Positions 8,213 to 17,872 are shown, numbered from the stretch's first letter. The stretch: 64,000 bases of DNA from Mucilaginibacter sp. (GCF_028288185.1 NZ_JAQBOF010000012.1:62001-126000), one strand, 5' to 3'. Numbers and translations are program-made. The notes: generated from the letters alone by a model not told the origin.

Positions 8213-10297
8213 ATGCACTTTCTATACCCGGCTTTTTTATTTGCATTAATATCTCTGGCCATCCCTATATTGGTTCACTTGTTTAATTTCAGGCGATACC
8301 AAAAGGTTTATTTTAGTAACGTCCAGTTCCTTAAAGAAATTCAGGAACAACAATCATCCCGAAAAAACTTAAAAGAGCGATTAATATTAGCCGCCCGTTT
8401 ACTGGCACTTACTTTTTTGGTGCTGGCATTTGCCAGACCTTACATATCAAAAAACAGCAATACCAATGCCGGGGCGCAGCGCAACATCAGTATCTTTTTA
8501 GATAATTCGTATTCCATGCAAACCCTAAACAGGGAAGGCTCTTTGCTTGACGAAGCTAAACGACGCGCTAAAGAAATTGTATCGGCTTACTCAATGAATG
8601 ATAAGTTTCAGCTAATTACGCAGGATTTTGAAGGGAAGCATCAACGTCTATTAAGCCGTGATGAGTTTAATGATGCTGTAGATGCGGTTAAGATCAGCCC
8701 GCGCAGCCGAACTTTGCAGCAGATCATTGACAGGCAGCAAAATTTATTAACCACGCAACCTGGTGCAAGTAGATCTATTGATGTTGTATCCGATTTTCAA
8801 AAGAATATTACTAACGGCCAACCATTAAAAGTTGATACCGGCATACACGTTAGCCTGGTTCAGTTAAACGCTAACACACAAGCTAATGTAGCGGTTGATT
8901 CAGTATGGTTGTTAAGCGCTATACATCGCCCCGGCGAAACAGAGAAATTGGTAGTAAAACTGCATAACTATGCCGGCGAAAACTCAACTAAAATACCGCT
9001 TAAATTATCTATTAATGGCGAGCAAAAAGCGTTGGGTGGTTTCACTATTAATGCCCGATCTATCCAAACAGATACGCTTACCTTTTCGGGATTAAAACCG
9101 GGTTGGCAACGTGGCGAGATAACTTTACAGGATAACCCGGTTACTTTTGATAATCAGTTTTACTTTAGCTTTAATGTAAAACAACAGATGCCGGTGTTAT
9201 TGATTGATGGTGGCACAGCTAACCCTTATTTAAAAGCCGTTTTTGGTGCCGACCAATTCTTTAATGCCAACCGCGTGCCCGATGGCAATGTTGACTATGC
9301 CGGTTTAACAACTTATCCGTTAATAGTTATAAGTGATGTTAAAGCAGTATCCGCAGGTTTATCACAGCAGTTAAAAAGCTATGTAAACAAGGGCGGTACA
9401 TTAGTGGTGTTCCCGCCTGCAGATGCCGATTTGGCAAGCTATAAATTATTTCTGCAACGGATGAGTGCCGCTTATCCTGAAAAACTGGTAACAGAAAACA
9501 TTAAGGTATCGGCATTGAATCTGCAAAACCCGGTGTTTAAAAACATCTTCGAAGATCTGCCCACAAACCCGGATCTTCCTATAGTGAAGAAATATTACCA
9601 GCTAAGCAATTCATCAGGCAGTAATGAAAATATAATGCAGTTGCCGGGTGCCCAGGCTTTTTGGGCCGGCTATAATAATGGTAAAGGAAAAGTGTACGTA
9701 TCAGCCGTGCCGTTAAACGAAGATTTTAGTAACCTACCTCGACACGCGCTTTTTGTGCCGATAATGTTTAGGATAGCGCTGTTAAGCGGCCATGATCAGC
9801 CTTTGTTTTATTCGTTAGGTCATGATGAAACTATTGAAACTACGCCTATACAGTCGTCAGAAAAACAATTACTTAAATTAATTAAAGGCAAGCAAAGCAT
9901 TATTCCTGATGTAAAACAGCAGGAGGGAAGTACGCTGTTATATGTATCAGACCAATTGCAGGAAACCGGCCTTTATGAACTTAAAAAACAGGATAGTACA
10001 GTTTCTGTAATGGCTTTTAATGATAACAGGGGCGAGTCGGATCTGAGCTATTATACACCTGCCGAACTCAATAAAATATTGCCCGATAAAGGCGATGTTA
10101 TTGAAACCAATAAGGGTTCTGTAAAAGATATTGTAAGCCAGGCAGATTTTGGTGTGCAATTATGGAAACTTTGTATAATTTTGGCATTGATTTTTCTGGC
10201 TGCCGAAATATTGCTTACCAGGTATATCCCGATAGCTATCGGGACCGATAAAACAATAGCTTTGCAGAACGAAAAATCGCCCTCAATCCACACATAA
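8213..10297 (+). CDS. BatA-like VWA domain membrane protein
   Basis: A 694-residue protein. It starts with the BatA (aerotolerance) N-terminal double-membrane segment (MHFLYPAFLFALISLAIP, then the LLALTFLVLAFARPY helix at about 62-76). A von Willebrand A domain follows with the metal-site motif DNSYSM near residue 95. A long periplasmic region comes next, and a C-terminal helix lies near 648-668 (LWKLCIILALIFLAAEI). Such proteins are found throughout the Bacteroidota; their exact role is unsettled, and envelope stress or protein assembly has been proposed. It opens a run with the dihydroorotase homologue (10 nt gap), an acidic protein and a DUF4199 protein. Confidence 0.88.
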   Translation: MHFLYPAFLFALISLAIPILVHLFNFRRYQKVYFSNVQFLKEIQEQQSSRKNLKERLILAARLLALTFLVLAFARPYISKNSNTNAGAQRNISIFLDNSYSMQTLNREGSLLDEAKRRAKEIVSAYSMNDKFQLITQDFEGKHQRLLSRDEFNDAVDAVKISPRSRTLQQIIDRQQNLLTTQPGASRSIDVVSDFQKNITNGQPLKVDTGIHVSLVQLNANTQANVAVDSVWLLSAIHRPGETEKLVVKLHNYAGENSTKIPLKLSINGEQKALGGFTINARSIQTDTLTFSGLKPGWQRGEITLQDNPVTFDNQFYFSFNVKQQMPVLLIDGGTANPYLKAVFGADQFFNANRVPDGNVDYAGLTTYPLIVISDVKAVSAGLSQQLKSYVNKGGTLVVFPPADADLASYKLFLQRMSAAYPEKLVTENIKVSALNLQNPVFKNIFEDLPTNPDLPIVKKYYQLSNSSGSNENIMQLPGAQAFWAGYNNGKGKVYVSAVPLNEDFSNLPRHALFVPIMFRIALLSGHDQPLFYSLGHDETIETTPIQSSEKQLLKLIKGKQSIIPDVKQQEGSTLLYVSDQLQETGLYELKKQDSTVSVMAFNDNRGESDLSYYTPAELNKILPDKGDVIETNKGSVKDIVSQADFGVQLWKLCIILALIFLAAEILLTRYIPIAIGTDKTIALQNEKSPSIHT

Positions 10298-10307
10298 AGC
10301 AGCGCTA

Positions 10308-11567
10308 ATGAATTTGCTTATCAAATCCGCTACAATCGTTGATCCCAACTCATCTTTTAATCAACAAGTTGCTGATATTTTAATAAAAAACGGAACTATT
10401 ACAGAAATTTCCAAAGCGATAAATGCCGATGTTGAAATTTTCGATGCTACAGGCAAACAACTCTCTCCCGGCTTTTTTGATCTGAATTGTAACATAGGCG
10501 AACCGGGCCTTGAAACTAAGGAGAACCTGCAAACCGGTACAGCCGCTGCTGCTGCAGGTGGGTTTACCGGGATAGCTTTAATGCCTAATACCCAACCGCC
10601 CGTTCACTCAAAATCCGAAGTTGAATATTTGATTAACCGCGCAAAAGGTAATTTAGTTGATGTATATCCATTAGGCTCACTATCACATAAACGCGAGGGT
10701 AAAGACCTGGCCGAAATGTATGATATGTACCTGAGCGGTGCCAAAGCTTTTACAGACGGCAACCGCCCGGTGCAGGATGCAGGCCTGATGGAACGGGCCA
10801 TGCTTTATACCAAAGGTTTTGAAGCGACTGTATTTTCATATCCCGAAGATACGGCCATAGCCGGAAAAGCTAAAGTTAACGAAGGCGAAATGAGCACATT
10901 ATTGGGCATGAAAGGTATACCATCATTAGCCGAGGAGTTAATGATTGCCCGCGATCTTTACCTTGCAGAGTACACCGATTCAAAAATACATTTCAGCACC
11001 ATATCCACTATCCGTTCTGTGGAGTTGATAAGGGATGCTAAGAGAAAAGGCTTAAAAGTTACCTGTGACGTGGCTGCACACCACCTGGTGCTTACTGACG
11101 AGGCTTTAGCTGGCTTTGACAGCCTTTATAAGGTAAAGCCACCCTTGCGCACGTCTGCTGATGTAAAAGCGCTTATAAAGGGTTTAAAGGACGGAACTAT
11201 AGATGCCATTGTATCGCAACATACCCCGCACGAGATAGAATTTAAAGACGTAGAGTTTGAGGTGGCTGAGTTTGGCATAATTGGTTTTCAAACCACTTTG
11301 TGCCTGGCTCTAAAGGCTGGCTTGGATATTGATCTGATCATACAAAAACTAGTTGTTAACCCGCGTAATATACTTGATGTTGAAGTACCGGTTATAGTTG
11401 TCGGGCAAAAAGCCAACCTGGTAATTTTTGATAAAGATGCAGAGTGGGTGTACAGTAAGAAAAACAATAGGTCTAAATCATACAATTCGCCTTACATAGG
11501 GCAGAATTTAAAAGGACAAGTTTTATTAACTTGTAACAATAATCATTTATTTAAATCGAATATATAA
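10308..11567 (+). CDS. pyrC: Dihydroorotase homologue lacking the HxH metal motif
   Basis: A 419-residue amidohydrolase-fold protein closest to the Bacteroidota dihydroorotase (PyrC) group of pyrimidine synthesis. In catalytic class I enzymes the first strand carries DxHxH before the GEP/REP loop; here residues 58-62 read D-L-N-C-N. The later DHAPH motif reads QHTPH, so the catalytic Asp is replaced by Gln. The AHHL and FTDG segments are kept. By analogy with the inactive PyrC-prime of Pseudomonas it may be a structural partner of aspartate carbamoyltransferase, or the Bacteroidota form may use other ligands. Its stop overlaps the next ATG by one base. Confidence 0.8.
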   Translation: MNLLIKSATIVDPNSSFNQQVADILIKNGTITEISKAINADVEIFDATGKQLSPGFFDLNCNIGEPGLETKENLQTGTAAAAAGGFTGIALMPNTQPPVHSKSEVEYLINRAKGNLVDVYPLGSLSHKREGKDLAEMYDMYLSGAKAFTDGNRPVQDAGLMERAMLYTKGFEATVFSYPEDTAIAGKAKVNEGEMSTLLGMKGIPSLAEELMIARDLYLAEYTDSKIHFSTISTIRSVELIRDAKRKGLKVTCDVAAHHLVLTDEALAGFDSLYKVKPPLRTSADVKALIKGLKDGTIDAIVSQHTPHEIEFKDVEFEVAEFGIIGFQTTLCLALKAGLDIDLIIQKLVVNPRNILDVEVPVIVVGQKANLVIFDKDAEWVYSKKNNRSKSYNSPYIGQNLKGQVLLTCNNNHLFKSNI

Positions 11568-12235
11568 TGATCGACCCAAAAATAGAAATTGCACTTGGCG
11601 CTGCGTTACAGGCTTTTTCAAAATATAGCGGAATAGATGTTAGTAAAATACATGCCGAATTTTTATCAGTATTTGCTTTAGAAGACGACTTTTTAACTAA
11701 GGTTGATGCTTTGGACGGCGTGTTTAATGATCACGCTCAGCTTGAAGTTTTACGCGAAGTGTTTTTTGACCTGCTGATGATCAACTTCTTTAGTGCCGAT
11801 GTAAAGAAACTGGAGGAAGATTATTTAGATACAAAAGAGTGGGAAGATATTGAAGAGGAAACTTTAGATAGGGGTACAGAGCTATTAAATCTATTACTCT
11901 ATTTAAATGAATGTGAGGATGAGGATATCGAACCCGAACTGGAAGATTATCTAAAAGAATTTTTATTAGTTGATGAAGATGAGTTCCAGGATGAATATCG
12001 CATTTACGAACCTGTAATAGCCCACCAGATTTTAATGGAAAGCCCGGTTGATGAGATTGCAAAGGTGGCTGTTAAGTTGCCCGAAGACTCTGAACTAAAA
12101 GAACTGTTTTATCCTATGATGTGCTTTTTTCAAAACACAAACCCATCTGCTGACGATAAAAACCAAATTGCTGATAAAGCGGTAGACAAGCAATTTGATA
12201 TGCCTGTATTGAGTATATTAACATCATTTATTTAA
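11567..12235 (+). CDS. Hypothetical acidic protein
   Basis: A 222-residue protein without signal peptide or membrane segments. It is very acidic in the middle, with Glu/Asp-rich stretches such as DTKEWEDIEEE and ECEDEDIEPELED, and is probably helical. I recognise no family. ATG overlaps the stop of the dihydroorotase homologue (TAATG), and a DUF4199 membrane protein follows after 16 nt, so it belongs to that operon. Confidence 0.75.
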   Translation: MIDPKIEIALGAALQAFSKYSGIDVSKIHAEFLSVFALEDDFLTKVDALDGVFNDHAQLEVLREVFFDLLMINFFSADVKKLEEDYLDTKEWEDIEEETLDRGTELLNLLLYLNECEDEDIEPELEDYLKEFLLVDEDEFQDEYRIYEPVIAHQILMESPVDEIAKVAVKLPEDSELKELFYPMMCFFQNTNPSADDKNQIADKAVDKQFDMPVLSILTSFI

Positions 12236-12251
12236 CCTTAAAATAATCACA

Positions 12252-12815
12252 ATGGAAGAGCAAATTACAATGCCCGTAAAAAACAATCCTACCAAAGTAG
12301 CAACTAAGTGGGCGTTAATTAATGCGTTAACTGCTATTATTATTACTTACGCGTTTGAATTTTTAAATGTTGATCCAAACTCGCCATTAAAATACTTAGC
12401 GTACATTCCTTTTATCATCTTTTTGTTTTTAGCTCAAAAAGAATTTAAAGACGAGATAGGTGGATTTATGACCTTTGGTGAAGGATTTTCGGTTGGTTTT
12501 AGATATGCGTTATTTACCGGATTGATTATGGCGTTATTTATCTATTTATACTGTACCGTATTAAGTCCTGCTTTTTTCGACAAGGCTATTGAAGCTTCAA
12601 GAACTAAAATGGAAGAGAGCGGCAAGCTATCGTCAGAACAAATAGATAAAGCTATGGACATATCAAAAAAATGGGGACCGTTGATGGCTGCCTTTGGTAC
12701 TGCTGTAGTATATCCAATATTTGGTGCTATTATTGGTTTAATTGGTGCTGCTATATTTAAGAAAGAACGCTCGGCTCATGATTTGATTGATGATGCGATT
12801 GACCCTACTGTATAA
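12252..12815 (+). CDS. DUF4199 family membrane protein
   Basis: A 187-residue inner-membrane protein with four hydrophobic segments at about 20-40, 47-58, 78-100 and 140-165. Its layout, with the KEFKDEIGGFMTFGEGFSVG loop between helices 2 and 3 and a long charged stretch before the last helix, is that of the Bacteroidota DUF4199 family. The function is unknown. It is the last gene of the 8.2-12.8 kb run, followed directly by a strong palindromic terminator. Confidence 0.85.
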   Translation: MEEQITMPVKNNPTKVATKWALINALTAIIITYAFEFLNVDPNSPLKYLAYIPFIIFLFLAQKEFKDEIGGFMTFGEGFSVGFRYALFTGLIMALFIYLYCTVLSPAFFDKAIEASRTKMEESGKLSSEQIDKAMDISKKWGPLMAAFGTAVVYPIFGAIIGLIGAAIFKKERSAHDLIDDAIDPTV

Positions 12816-12825
12816 TCTATAAAGT

Positions 12826-12877
12826 GTACAAACAAAAAGGGTTCGTTTCAATTGAAACGAACCCTTTTTGTTTGTAC
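12826..12877. terminator. Perfect 52-bp palindromic bidirectional terminator
   Basis: All 26 base pairs of 12826-12851 match 12852-12877 with no spacer. The centre is CAATTG, and the arms carry A5 and T5 tracts around a GGGTTCG core. It ends the plus-strand DUF4199 operon 10 nt after the stop and also faces the minus-strand rseP operon, so it should work in both directions. Confidence 0.85.
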
Positions 12878-12887
12878 TTCTTGGTGT

Positions 12888-12971
12888 TATTGCGAGCGCA
12901 GCGTGGCAATCGCAAGGAAAAAAAGTAGCGCACTTTGCAACGTGCGATTGCTTCGTTCCTCGCAATGACAA
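12888..12971. repeat. Dispersed CATTGCGAG-type palindromic repeat (copy 1)
   Basis: Inverted arms 12888-12916 and 12942-12971 carry TTGCGAG ... GGCAATCGC and GCGATTGC ... CTCGCAATGACAA. A second copy lies at 63158-63253. This palindrome type is widespread in bacteria. It fills the space between the terminator and rseP. Confidence 0.8.
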
Positions 12972-12980
12972 TTAATTATT

Positions 12981-14348
12981 TTACGGTTTATTCTTCAAAA
13001 CCTGTTTAACAATATCATTGCCAAACACAAACACCATTAATGTTATGAGTAAAACAAAACCAACTATTTGAGCACGTTCTAAGAACTTATCGCTAAGTGG
13101 CTTGCCTTTTATCATTTCGATAATTAAAAATACAGCATGCCCGCCATCAAGTGCTGGTATAGGCAACAAGTTGGTAATAGCCAACGCCATAGATAATAAA
13201 CCTACCATACCCCAAAAATGGATCCAATCTACATGGCTGCCAAACATGGTTGCAATAGCAACCGGGCCGGCAACTACCTTGTTAAACTTAGCTTCACCTT
13301 TAAATACTTTACTCATTGAGCGAATATTTATAGAGAAGTTATCCCAGGCTTTTTTAGCACCAAGTGGTAAAGATGCTAATACACCATATTTTATAGTCTT
13401 TTCTTCGGGCAGATCAAATTTGGCCGATATACCAAAGCCACCGGTTTTTGAGCCAAGTTTTCCATCATTATTAACGGCTACGGTTAGCTGTTTTACTTCG
13501 TTATTACGTTTTACTTCAAGTAAGACGTTTTTGTTGGCGTATTTTTTAAGTTCAGCTTGTAACTGGTCATAAAAGGTGATCTTAGCTCCGTTTACTGCGG
13601 TTATACTGTCACCCTTCATTAAACCGGCTGTTTGAGCAGCACTGCCCGGTACGATAGAATCAATAGAGAATTTTGTGCGTGGTAGCGGGCTTATAAATTG
13701 ATCTATACCATCTACACCATAATCTGCCAGATCATTGATGAGAGTGGTCGGAACTGTAAGATCCATAGTTTTACCGTTTCTTTGCAAGGTTAACACAGTA
13801 TGGTCAATAAATACTTTAGGACTTATCAGGCTATCAAACTTAACAAGCGGTCTACCATTTATGGCAATAATCTGGTCGCCGGCTTTAAGGCCCATTTTTA
13901 CACCAATTTTTCCTGGCACAATACCATATTTAATGCTTGAATTGGGTATATATGTTTCGCCCAAACGTGCGGTAAGTACCCAGAAAATAACTATGGCCAA
14001 AACTACATTTACAAAAACACCCCCCAGCATTACAATTAAACGCTGCCAAGCCGGTTTTGACCGAAATTCCCACGGTTGCGGCGGGCCTTCCATTTGTTCG
14101 GTATCCATAGATTCATCTATCATACCGGCAATTTTTACATAGCCACCTAATGGTAACCATCCAACGCCATATTCAACATCTTTATAGGTAAATTTAAATA
14201 AACTAAAACCCCAGGCATCAAAAAACAGGTAAAATTTATCTACTTTAATACCAAACGCTCTTGCAGCTAAAAAGTGGCCCAGCTCATGCAATATCACTAA
14301 AATCGAAAGTCCCAGTATTAACTGGCCAACCATAATTACTATACCCAT
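12981..14348 (-). CDS. rseP: RIP metalloprotease RseP (site-2 protease)
   Basis: A 455-residue intramembrane zinc protease that cleaves anti-sigma factors and leftover signal peptides in the inner membrane. The zinc motif HELGH is at 21-25 in the first helix, and the third ligand lies in the LPIPALDGGH motif near residue 395. Two PDZ-like segments lie between them. It follows dxr with only 3 nt between the genes on the same strand, a common pairing. Identification is firm; its substrates here are unknown. Confidence 0.96.
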   Translation of the reverse strand: MGIVIMVGQLILGLSILVILHELGHFLAARAFGIKVDKFYLFFDAWGFSLFKFTYKDVEYGVGWLPLGGYVKIAGMIDESMDTEQMEGPPQPWEFRSKPAWQRLIVMLGGVFVNVVLAIVIFWVLTARLGETYIPNSSIKYGIVPGKIGVKMGLKAGDQIIAINGRPLVKFDSLISPKVFIDHTVLTLQRNGKTMDLTVPTTLINDLADYGVDGIDQFISPLPRTKFSIDSIVPGSAAQTAGLMKGDSITAVNGAKITFYDQLQAELKKYANKNVLLEVKRNNEVKQLTVAVNNDGKLGSKTGGFGISAKFDLPEEKTIKYGVLASLPLGAKKAWDNFSINIRSMSKVFKGEAKFNKVVAGPVAIATMFGSHVDWIHFWGMVGLLSMALAITNLLPIPALDGGHAVFLIIEMIKGKPLSDKFLERAQIVGFVLLITLMVFVFGNDIVKQVLKNKP

Positions 14349-14351
14349 TCT

Positions 14352-15542
14352 TTATATTAAATTGTATGCCTTTGCCGGCATCTGTTTTATTAAATTTTGC
14401 GCAAATATGCGTGTTTCTTTGTCAGTATTCAAATAATCATCAAGGGTAGGTTGGGTTTGATAGCTAATGTTTTGCATGCAACTTTCAATAACTTCGCTCA
14501 TCGCCAAAAAACTTAGTGCGTTATTTAAAAAACCAGCAACAGTAACTTCGTTAGCGGCATTTACAATACAAGGCATATTACCACCTTTGTTTAAAGCTGC
14601 GTAAGCTAAGTCCAAATTCTTAAAAGTTTCTGTATCGGCCTTTTCGAAGCTAAGATTTGGGTGATCTGTAAAACTAAACCGTTTGAAATTGTTTTTTAAA
14701 CGGCTAGGGTGGGCCAGTGCATACTGTATAGGCAGTTTCATATCCGGCAATCCCATTTGCGCTTTTATAGAACCATCCTCAAATTGAACCATAGAATGTA
14801 CAATAGATTGCGGATGAACAATCACCTCTATCTGGTCGGTATTAAGATCAAACAGCCATTTGGCTTCAATCACTTCCAACCCCTTGTTCATTAACGTGGC
14901 CGAATCAATAGTGATCTTGGCACCCATTACCCAATTAGGATGCTTTAACGCATGTTCACGCGTTACATCAGCTAAAAAAGCCCTTGTCTTTCCCCTGAAC
15001 GGGCCGCCAGAAGCAGTTAATATGATCTTCTCTATCGGGTTATTTTCTTCACCAACCAGGCATTGGTAAATAGCCGAGTGTTCAGAATCAACCGGTAGTA
15101 TTTTAACATTATGTTGTTTAGCCAGGCTGGTAATTAGTTCGCCGGCAACAACCAACGTTTCTTTATTTGCTAACGCGATGGTTTTGCCGGCTTTTATAGC
15201 TGCAATGGTAGGCTCTAAACCTGCAAAGCCAACCATAGCGGTTAGTACAATATCAATTTCGGGATGGGTAACTACCTCATTAATTGCATTGATACCGGCC
15301 AGAACTTTTACAGATGTGTTAGCTAACGCTTGCTTTACTTCGGCATATTTGCTTTCATCGCAAATAATTGCGTACGCAGGATTAAACTGCAATGCCTGTT
15401 GTATCAGCAAAAAGGCATTCCTATTTGCCGTTATAACATGAGCCTTAAACAATGATGGGTTTTCGCCTATCACCTCTAACGCTTGTGTACCTATACTACC
15501 TGTTGAGCCAAGAATGGCTATATTTTTAATGTTGTTACTCAA
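14352..15542 (-). CDS. dxr: 1-deoxy-D-xylulose 5-phosphate reductoisomerase
   Basis: Dxr converts DXP to 2-C-methyl-D-erythritol 4-phosphate with NADPH, the committed step of the MEP isoprenoid pathway. It has 396 residues, as usual. The N-terminal GSTGSIGTQAL binds NADPH. The metal and substrate motif PVDSEHSAI is near residue 150, with SGGPFR and the substrate loop HPNWVMG after it. It is followed by rseP after 3 nt. The 5' flank carries a CCCC-type repeat that separates it from the GH3 gene. Confidence 0.97.
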   Translation of the reverse strand: MSNNIKNIAILGSTGSIGTQALEVIGENPSLFKAHVITANRNAFLLIQQALQFNPAYAIICDESKYAEVKQALANTSVKVLAGINAINEVVTHPEIDIVLTAMVGFAGLEPTIAAIKAGKTIALANKETLVVAGELITSLAKQHNVKILPVDSEHSAIYQCLVGEENNPIEKIILTASGGPFRGKTRAFLADVTREHALKHPNWVMGAKITIDSATLMNKGLEVIEAKWLFDLNTDQIEVIVHPQSIVHSMVQFEDGSIKAQMGLPDMKLPIQYALAHPSRLKNNFKRFSFTDHPNLSFEKADTETFKNLDLAYAALNKGGNMPCIVNAANEVTVAGFLNNALSFLAMSEVIESCMQNISYQTQPTLDDYLNTDKETRIFAQNLIKQMPAKAYNLI

Positions 15543-15566
15543 TTCTTATATATAAACGTGTCATCT

Positions 15567-15640
15567 GCCCCCTCTAAATCTCCCCCGGTTGGGGAGACTT
15601 TTTTTAAAGCCCTCCCTACCGGGGAGGGTTGGGAGGGGCT
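15567..15640. repeat. CCCCTCTAAATCTCCCC-type repeat (copy 1)
   Basis: Two hairpins, CTCCCCCGGTTGGGGAG and CCCTCCCTACCGGGGAGGG, are joined by a TTTAAAG linker. The reverse complement matches 48353-48421. The distal arm runs into the GH3 coding region and supplies its last codons and TAG stop. Confidence 0.85.
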
Positions 15641-17133
15641 ATATAATCTTTCAATTCGTCCGCTATCTTCCTGTCGTTAGCCAGCCGCGGTACCTTATTT
15701 TGTCCGCCAAGTTTTCCCTGCGAACGCATATAATTAATAAAGGTATCTTTTTTTAGGCTTTGGATGATCAAAGGTTGCAAAATGTTACCGTCAATAAGAT
15801 CAAAATAGTAAATATTTTTTGCTTGTAATGCTTTATCCACTTTAGCCGCGAAGGCTTTCATATCTTTTGGTATAGTACCAAACTCTATAAACCATTCATG
15901 GTAAGGTAATTGACCCTGTGTTGGATTTACCTGTGGTGCTACTGTAAATTCAATAATATCAACCCCTTCTTGGTTAGCTACACCCATTAATGCCTGTTCA
16001 ACCTCTTCGCCAATAACATGTTCTCCAAACGCAGAAATGTAATGTTTAATACGTCCGGTCACAACTATTTTATACGGATTCTTTGAAATAAACTTAATGG
16101 TATCGCCTAAACTATATCCCCATAAACCGGCATTAGTATTTAATATAAGCGCGTAATTTTTATCCAATTCCACATCCTCCAAACTAATGCGGGTTGGGCT
16201 TTTATTAAAATATTCATCCGTAGGGATAAACTCATAAAATATGCCCGAATTAACCAATAACAACAATCCTTTTTCTTTTTGAGAATCCTGGAAAGCAATA
16301 AACCCTTCGGATGCAGGGTAGGTTTCAATCGTATCAATATTAAAACCTATACTATCTAACATACGGGCGCGGTAAGGCTCAAAATTAACCCCGCCATATA
16401 CAAATAGCTTAAAATTAGGGAAGATGTCTTTTATCTTTTTACCACCAGATATTGCCGATATCCTGTCAAAATACATCTGGCACCAGGGGGGGATGCCTGA
16501 TATAAGGCGCATATCTTCTTTTGCGGTTTCCTGTACAATGGCATCTACCTTTTCTTCCCAATCTTCAATACAATTGATCTCGTAGCTTGGCAAGCGGTTT
16601 TTTTGTAAATAAGCCGGAACGTGGTGTGCTACAATGCCTGATAATCTGCCGGTGGGAATACCTGCTTTTTCGGCCAGCACCGGGCTGCCTTGTAAAAATA
16701 TCATCTTGCCATTCAGGAAATCAGCTTTACCGGTTTCATGAATATAGCTTAGTAAAGCATTACGCGCGGCCTTTATATGCTCCGGCATGCTTTCTTTACT
16801 GATGGGTATATATTTTACTCCTGAGGTAGTACCCGATGTTTTAGTGAGATAAGTAGGCTTCCCCGGCCAGAGTACGTCGGCCTCGCCATTGGCTACACGT
16901 TTAATGTAGGGGCTAAGCTCTTCGTAATCGCGTATAGGGACGTGCTTTTTAAAATCCCGGTAGTTTTTTATCTGGCTAAAGTTATGATCCTTGCCAAAAG
17001 AAGTGTTTTTTGCTTGTTGAATTAATTGCTCGAAAGTTTTTTGTTGCAGCGATACCGCGTTTTTGCGTATGCGGTTAAGGTCAGTATTAACCCATGCGGC
17101 AAATACCTTACTCAATATGGCTTTTAAACCCAT
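15616..17133 (-). CDS. GH3-family acyl-adenylating enzyme
   Basis: A 505-residue member of the GH3 family, named after plant auxin-responsive amido synthetases, which adenylate small carboxylic acids and join them to amino acids. The ANL-type motif TKTSGTTSG is at 98-106, and the YGGVNFEPY and YPASEGFIAFQ segments are typical of bacterial GH3 proteins. Substrates of the bacterial enzymes are unknown. The final residues (PPNPPR) and stop are encoded by the CCCC-type repeat, so the original C-terminus may have been replaced. It lies in a minus-strand run with a membrane protein (3 nt gap) and glycosyltransferases. Confidence 0.88.
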   Translation of the reverse strand: MGLKAILSKVFAAWVNTDLNRIRKNAVSLQQKTFEQLIQQAKNTSFGKDHNFSQIKNYRDFKKHVPIRDYEELSPYIKRVANGEADVLWPGKPTYLTKTSGTTSGVKYIPISKESMPEHIKAARNALLSYIHETGKADFLNGKMIFLQGSPVLAEKAGIPTGRLSGIVAHHVPAYLQKNRLPSYEINCIEDWEEKVDAIVQETAKEDMRLISGIPPWCQMYFDRISAISGGKKIKDIFPNFKLFVYGGVNFEPYRARMLDSIGFNIDTIETYPASEGFIAFQDSQKEKGLLLLVNSGIFYEFIPTDEYFNKSPTRISLEDVELDKNYALILNTNAGLWGYSLGDTIKFISKNPYKIVVTGRIKHYISAFGEHVIGEEVEQALMGVANQEGVDIIEFTVAPQVNPTQGQLPYHEWFIEFGTIPKDMKAFAAKVDKALQAKNIYYFDLIDGNILQPLIIQSLKKDTFINYMRSQGKLGGQNKVPRLANDRKIADELKDYIAPPNPPR

Positions 17134-17136
17134 AAC

Positions 17137-17865
17137 TTAATTTGTTTCGGCAATATCATCATCCACATCCTGGTGACTGTATACCAGCTTGCGGTAAGTT
17201 ACTGCTAATATAATATTAACAAAAGGATAGGTAAATATAATAGCTATGGATATAATGGGATAATACTGAGATAATTTAGCGGGTAAGGCTATCAGCACTA
17301 AAATAATTATCAGCATGAGCAATACTTTAAAGAAGTTACCTTTTGTTAACTGAAAACTTTGACGGATAGATTCAAATGCGCCGGATTGATCATCAACCGC
17401 AAATGTGATAAAAAACATAATCCGTAGCGCTATGTATAGCGCAATTAGGGCTGCAACATTTTCAAGTAAGGTTTGTATGTTGGGGTAGTTATCCAAACGT
17501 TCCATTAAAAAGTGAAACGTGGTAACTAAAAAAGCAATAAAGAAAACTACTGTCAAATAGCTTACTATGCTTTTAAAGGCGGGTAATACCTGTCTGAACT
17601 CAAATTCATAATACTCACTATCCATCACTGTAAAAATAAGTTTATAAAGCCCCAGCGTGGTATAGGCCTGTATAAATACCATCACAAATGATACGGCCAT
17701 TTTGCCGGCAAAGGCTTCGGGCGAGATCACATATTCGGTAACAATACCTAAAACAGAAATCAGCAAAAATGATATAAATGAGTAAACAATTATAGTTACA
17801 AAGTTTTTTTTAAAAATACTCCAGGCAGTTTTACTAGTTTCTGCAACCGAAAAAGGATGATACAT
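17137..17865 (-). CDS. Polytopic membrane protein, unknown function
   Basis: A 242-residue protein with about six hydrophobic helices and no enzyme motif that I can see. The layout (N-terminal FSVAETSKTAWSIFKKNF followed by paired helices) resembles the membrane domain found near glycerophosphodiester phosphodiesterases, but I would not assign it. It lies 3 nt before the GH3 gene and 7 nt after a glycosyltransferase on the same strand, so it is in an operon with them. Confidence 0.8.
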   Translation of the reverse strand: MYHPFSVAETSKTAWSIFKKNFVTIIVYSFISFLLISVLGIVTEYVISPEAFAGKMAVSFVMVFIQAYTTLGLYKLIFTVMDSEYYEFEFRQVLPAFKSIVSYLTVVFFIAFLVTTFHFLMERLDNYPNIQTLLENVAALIALYIALRIMFFITFAVDDQSGAFESIRQSFQLTKGNFFKVLLMLIIILVLIALPAKLSQYYPIISIAIIFTYPFVNIILAVTYRKLVYSHQDVDDDIAETN

Positions 17866-17872
17866 GCTTTAT

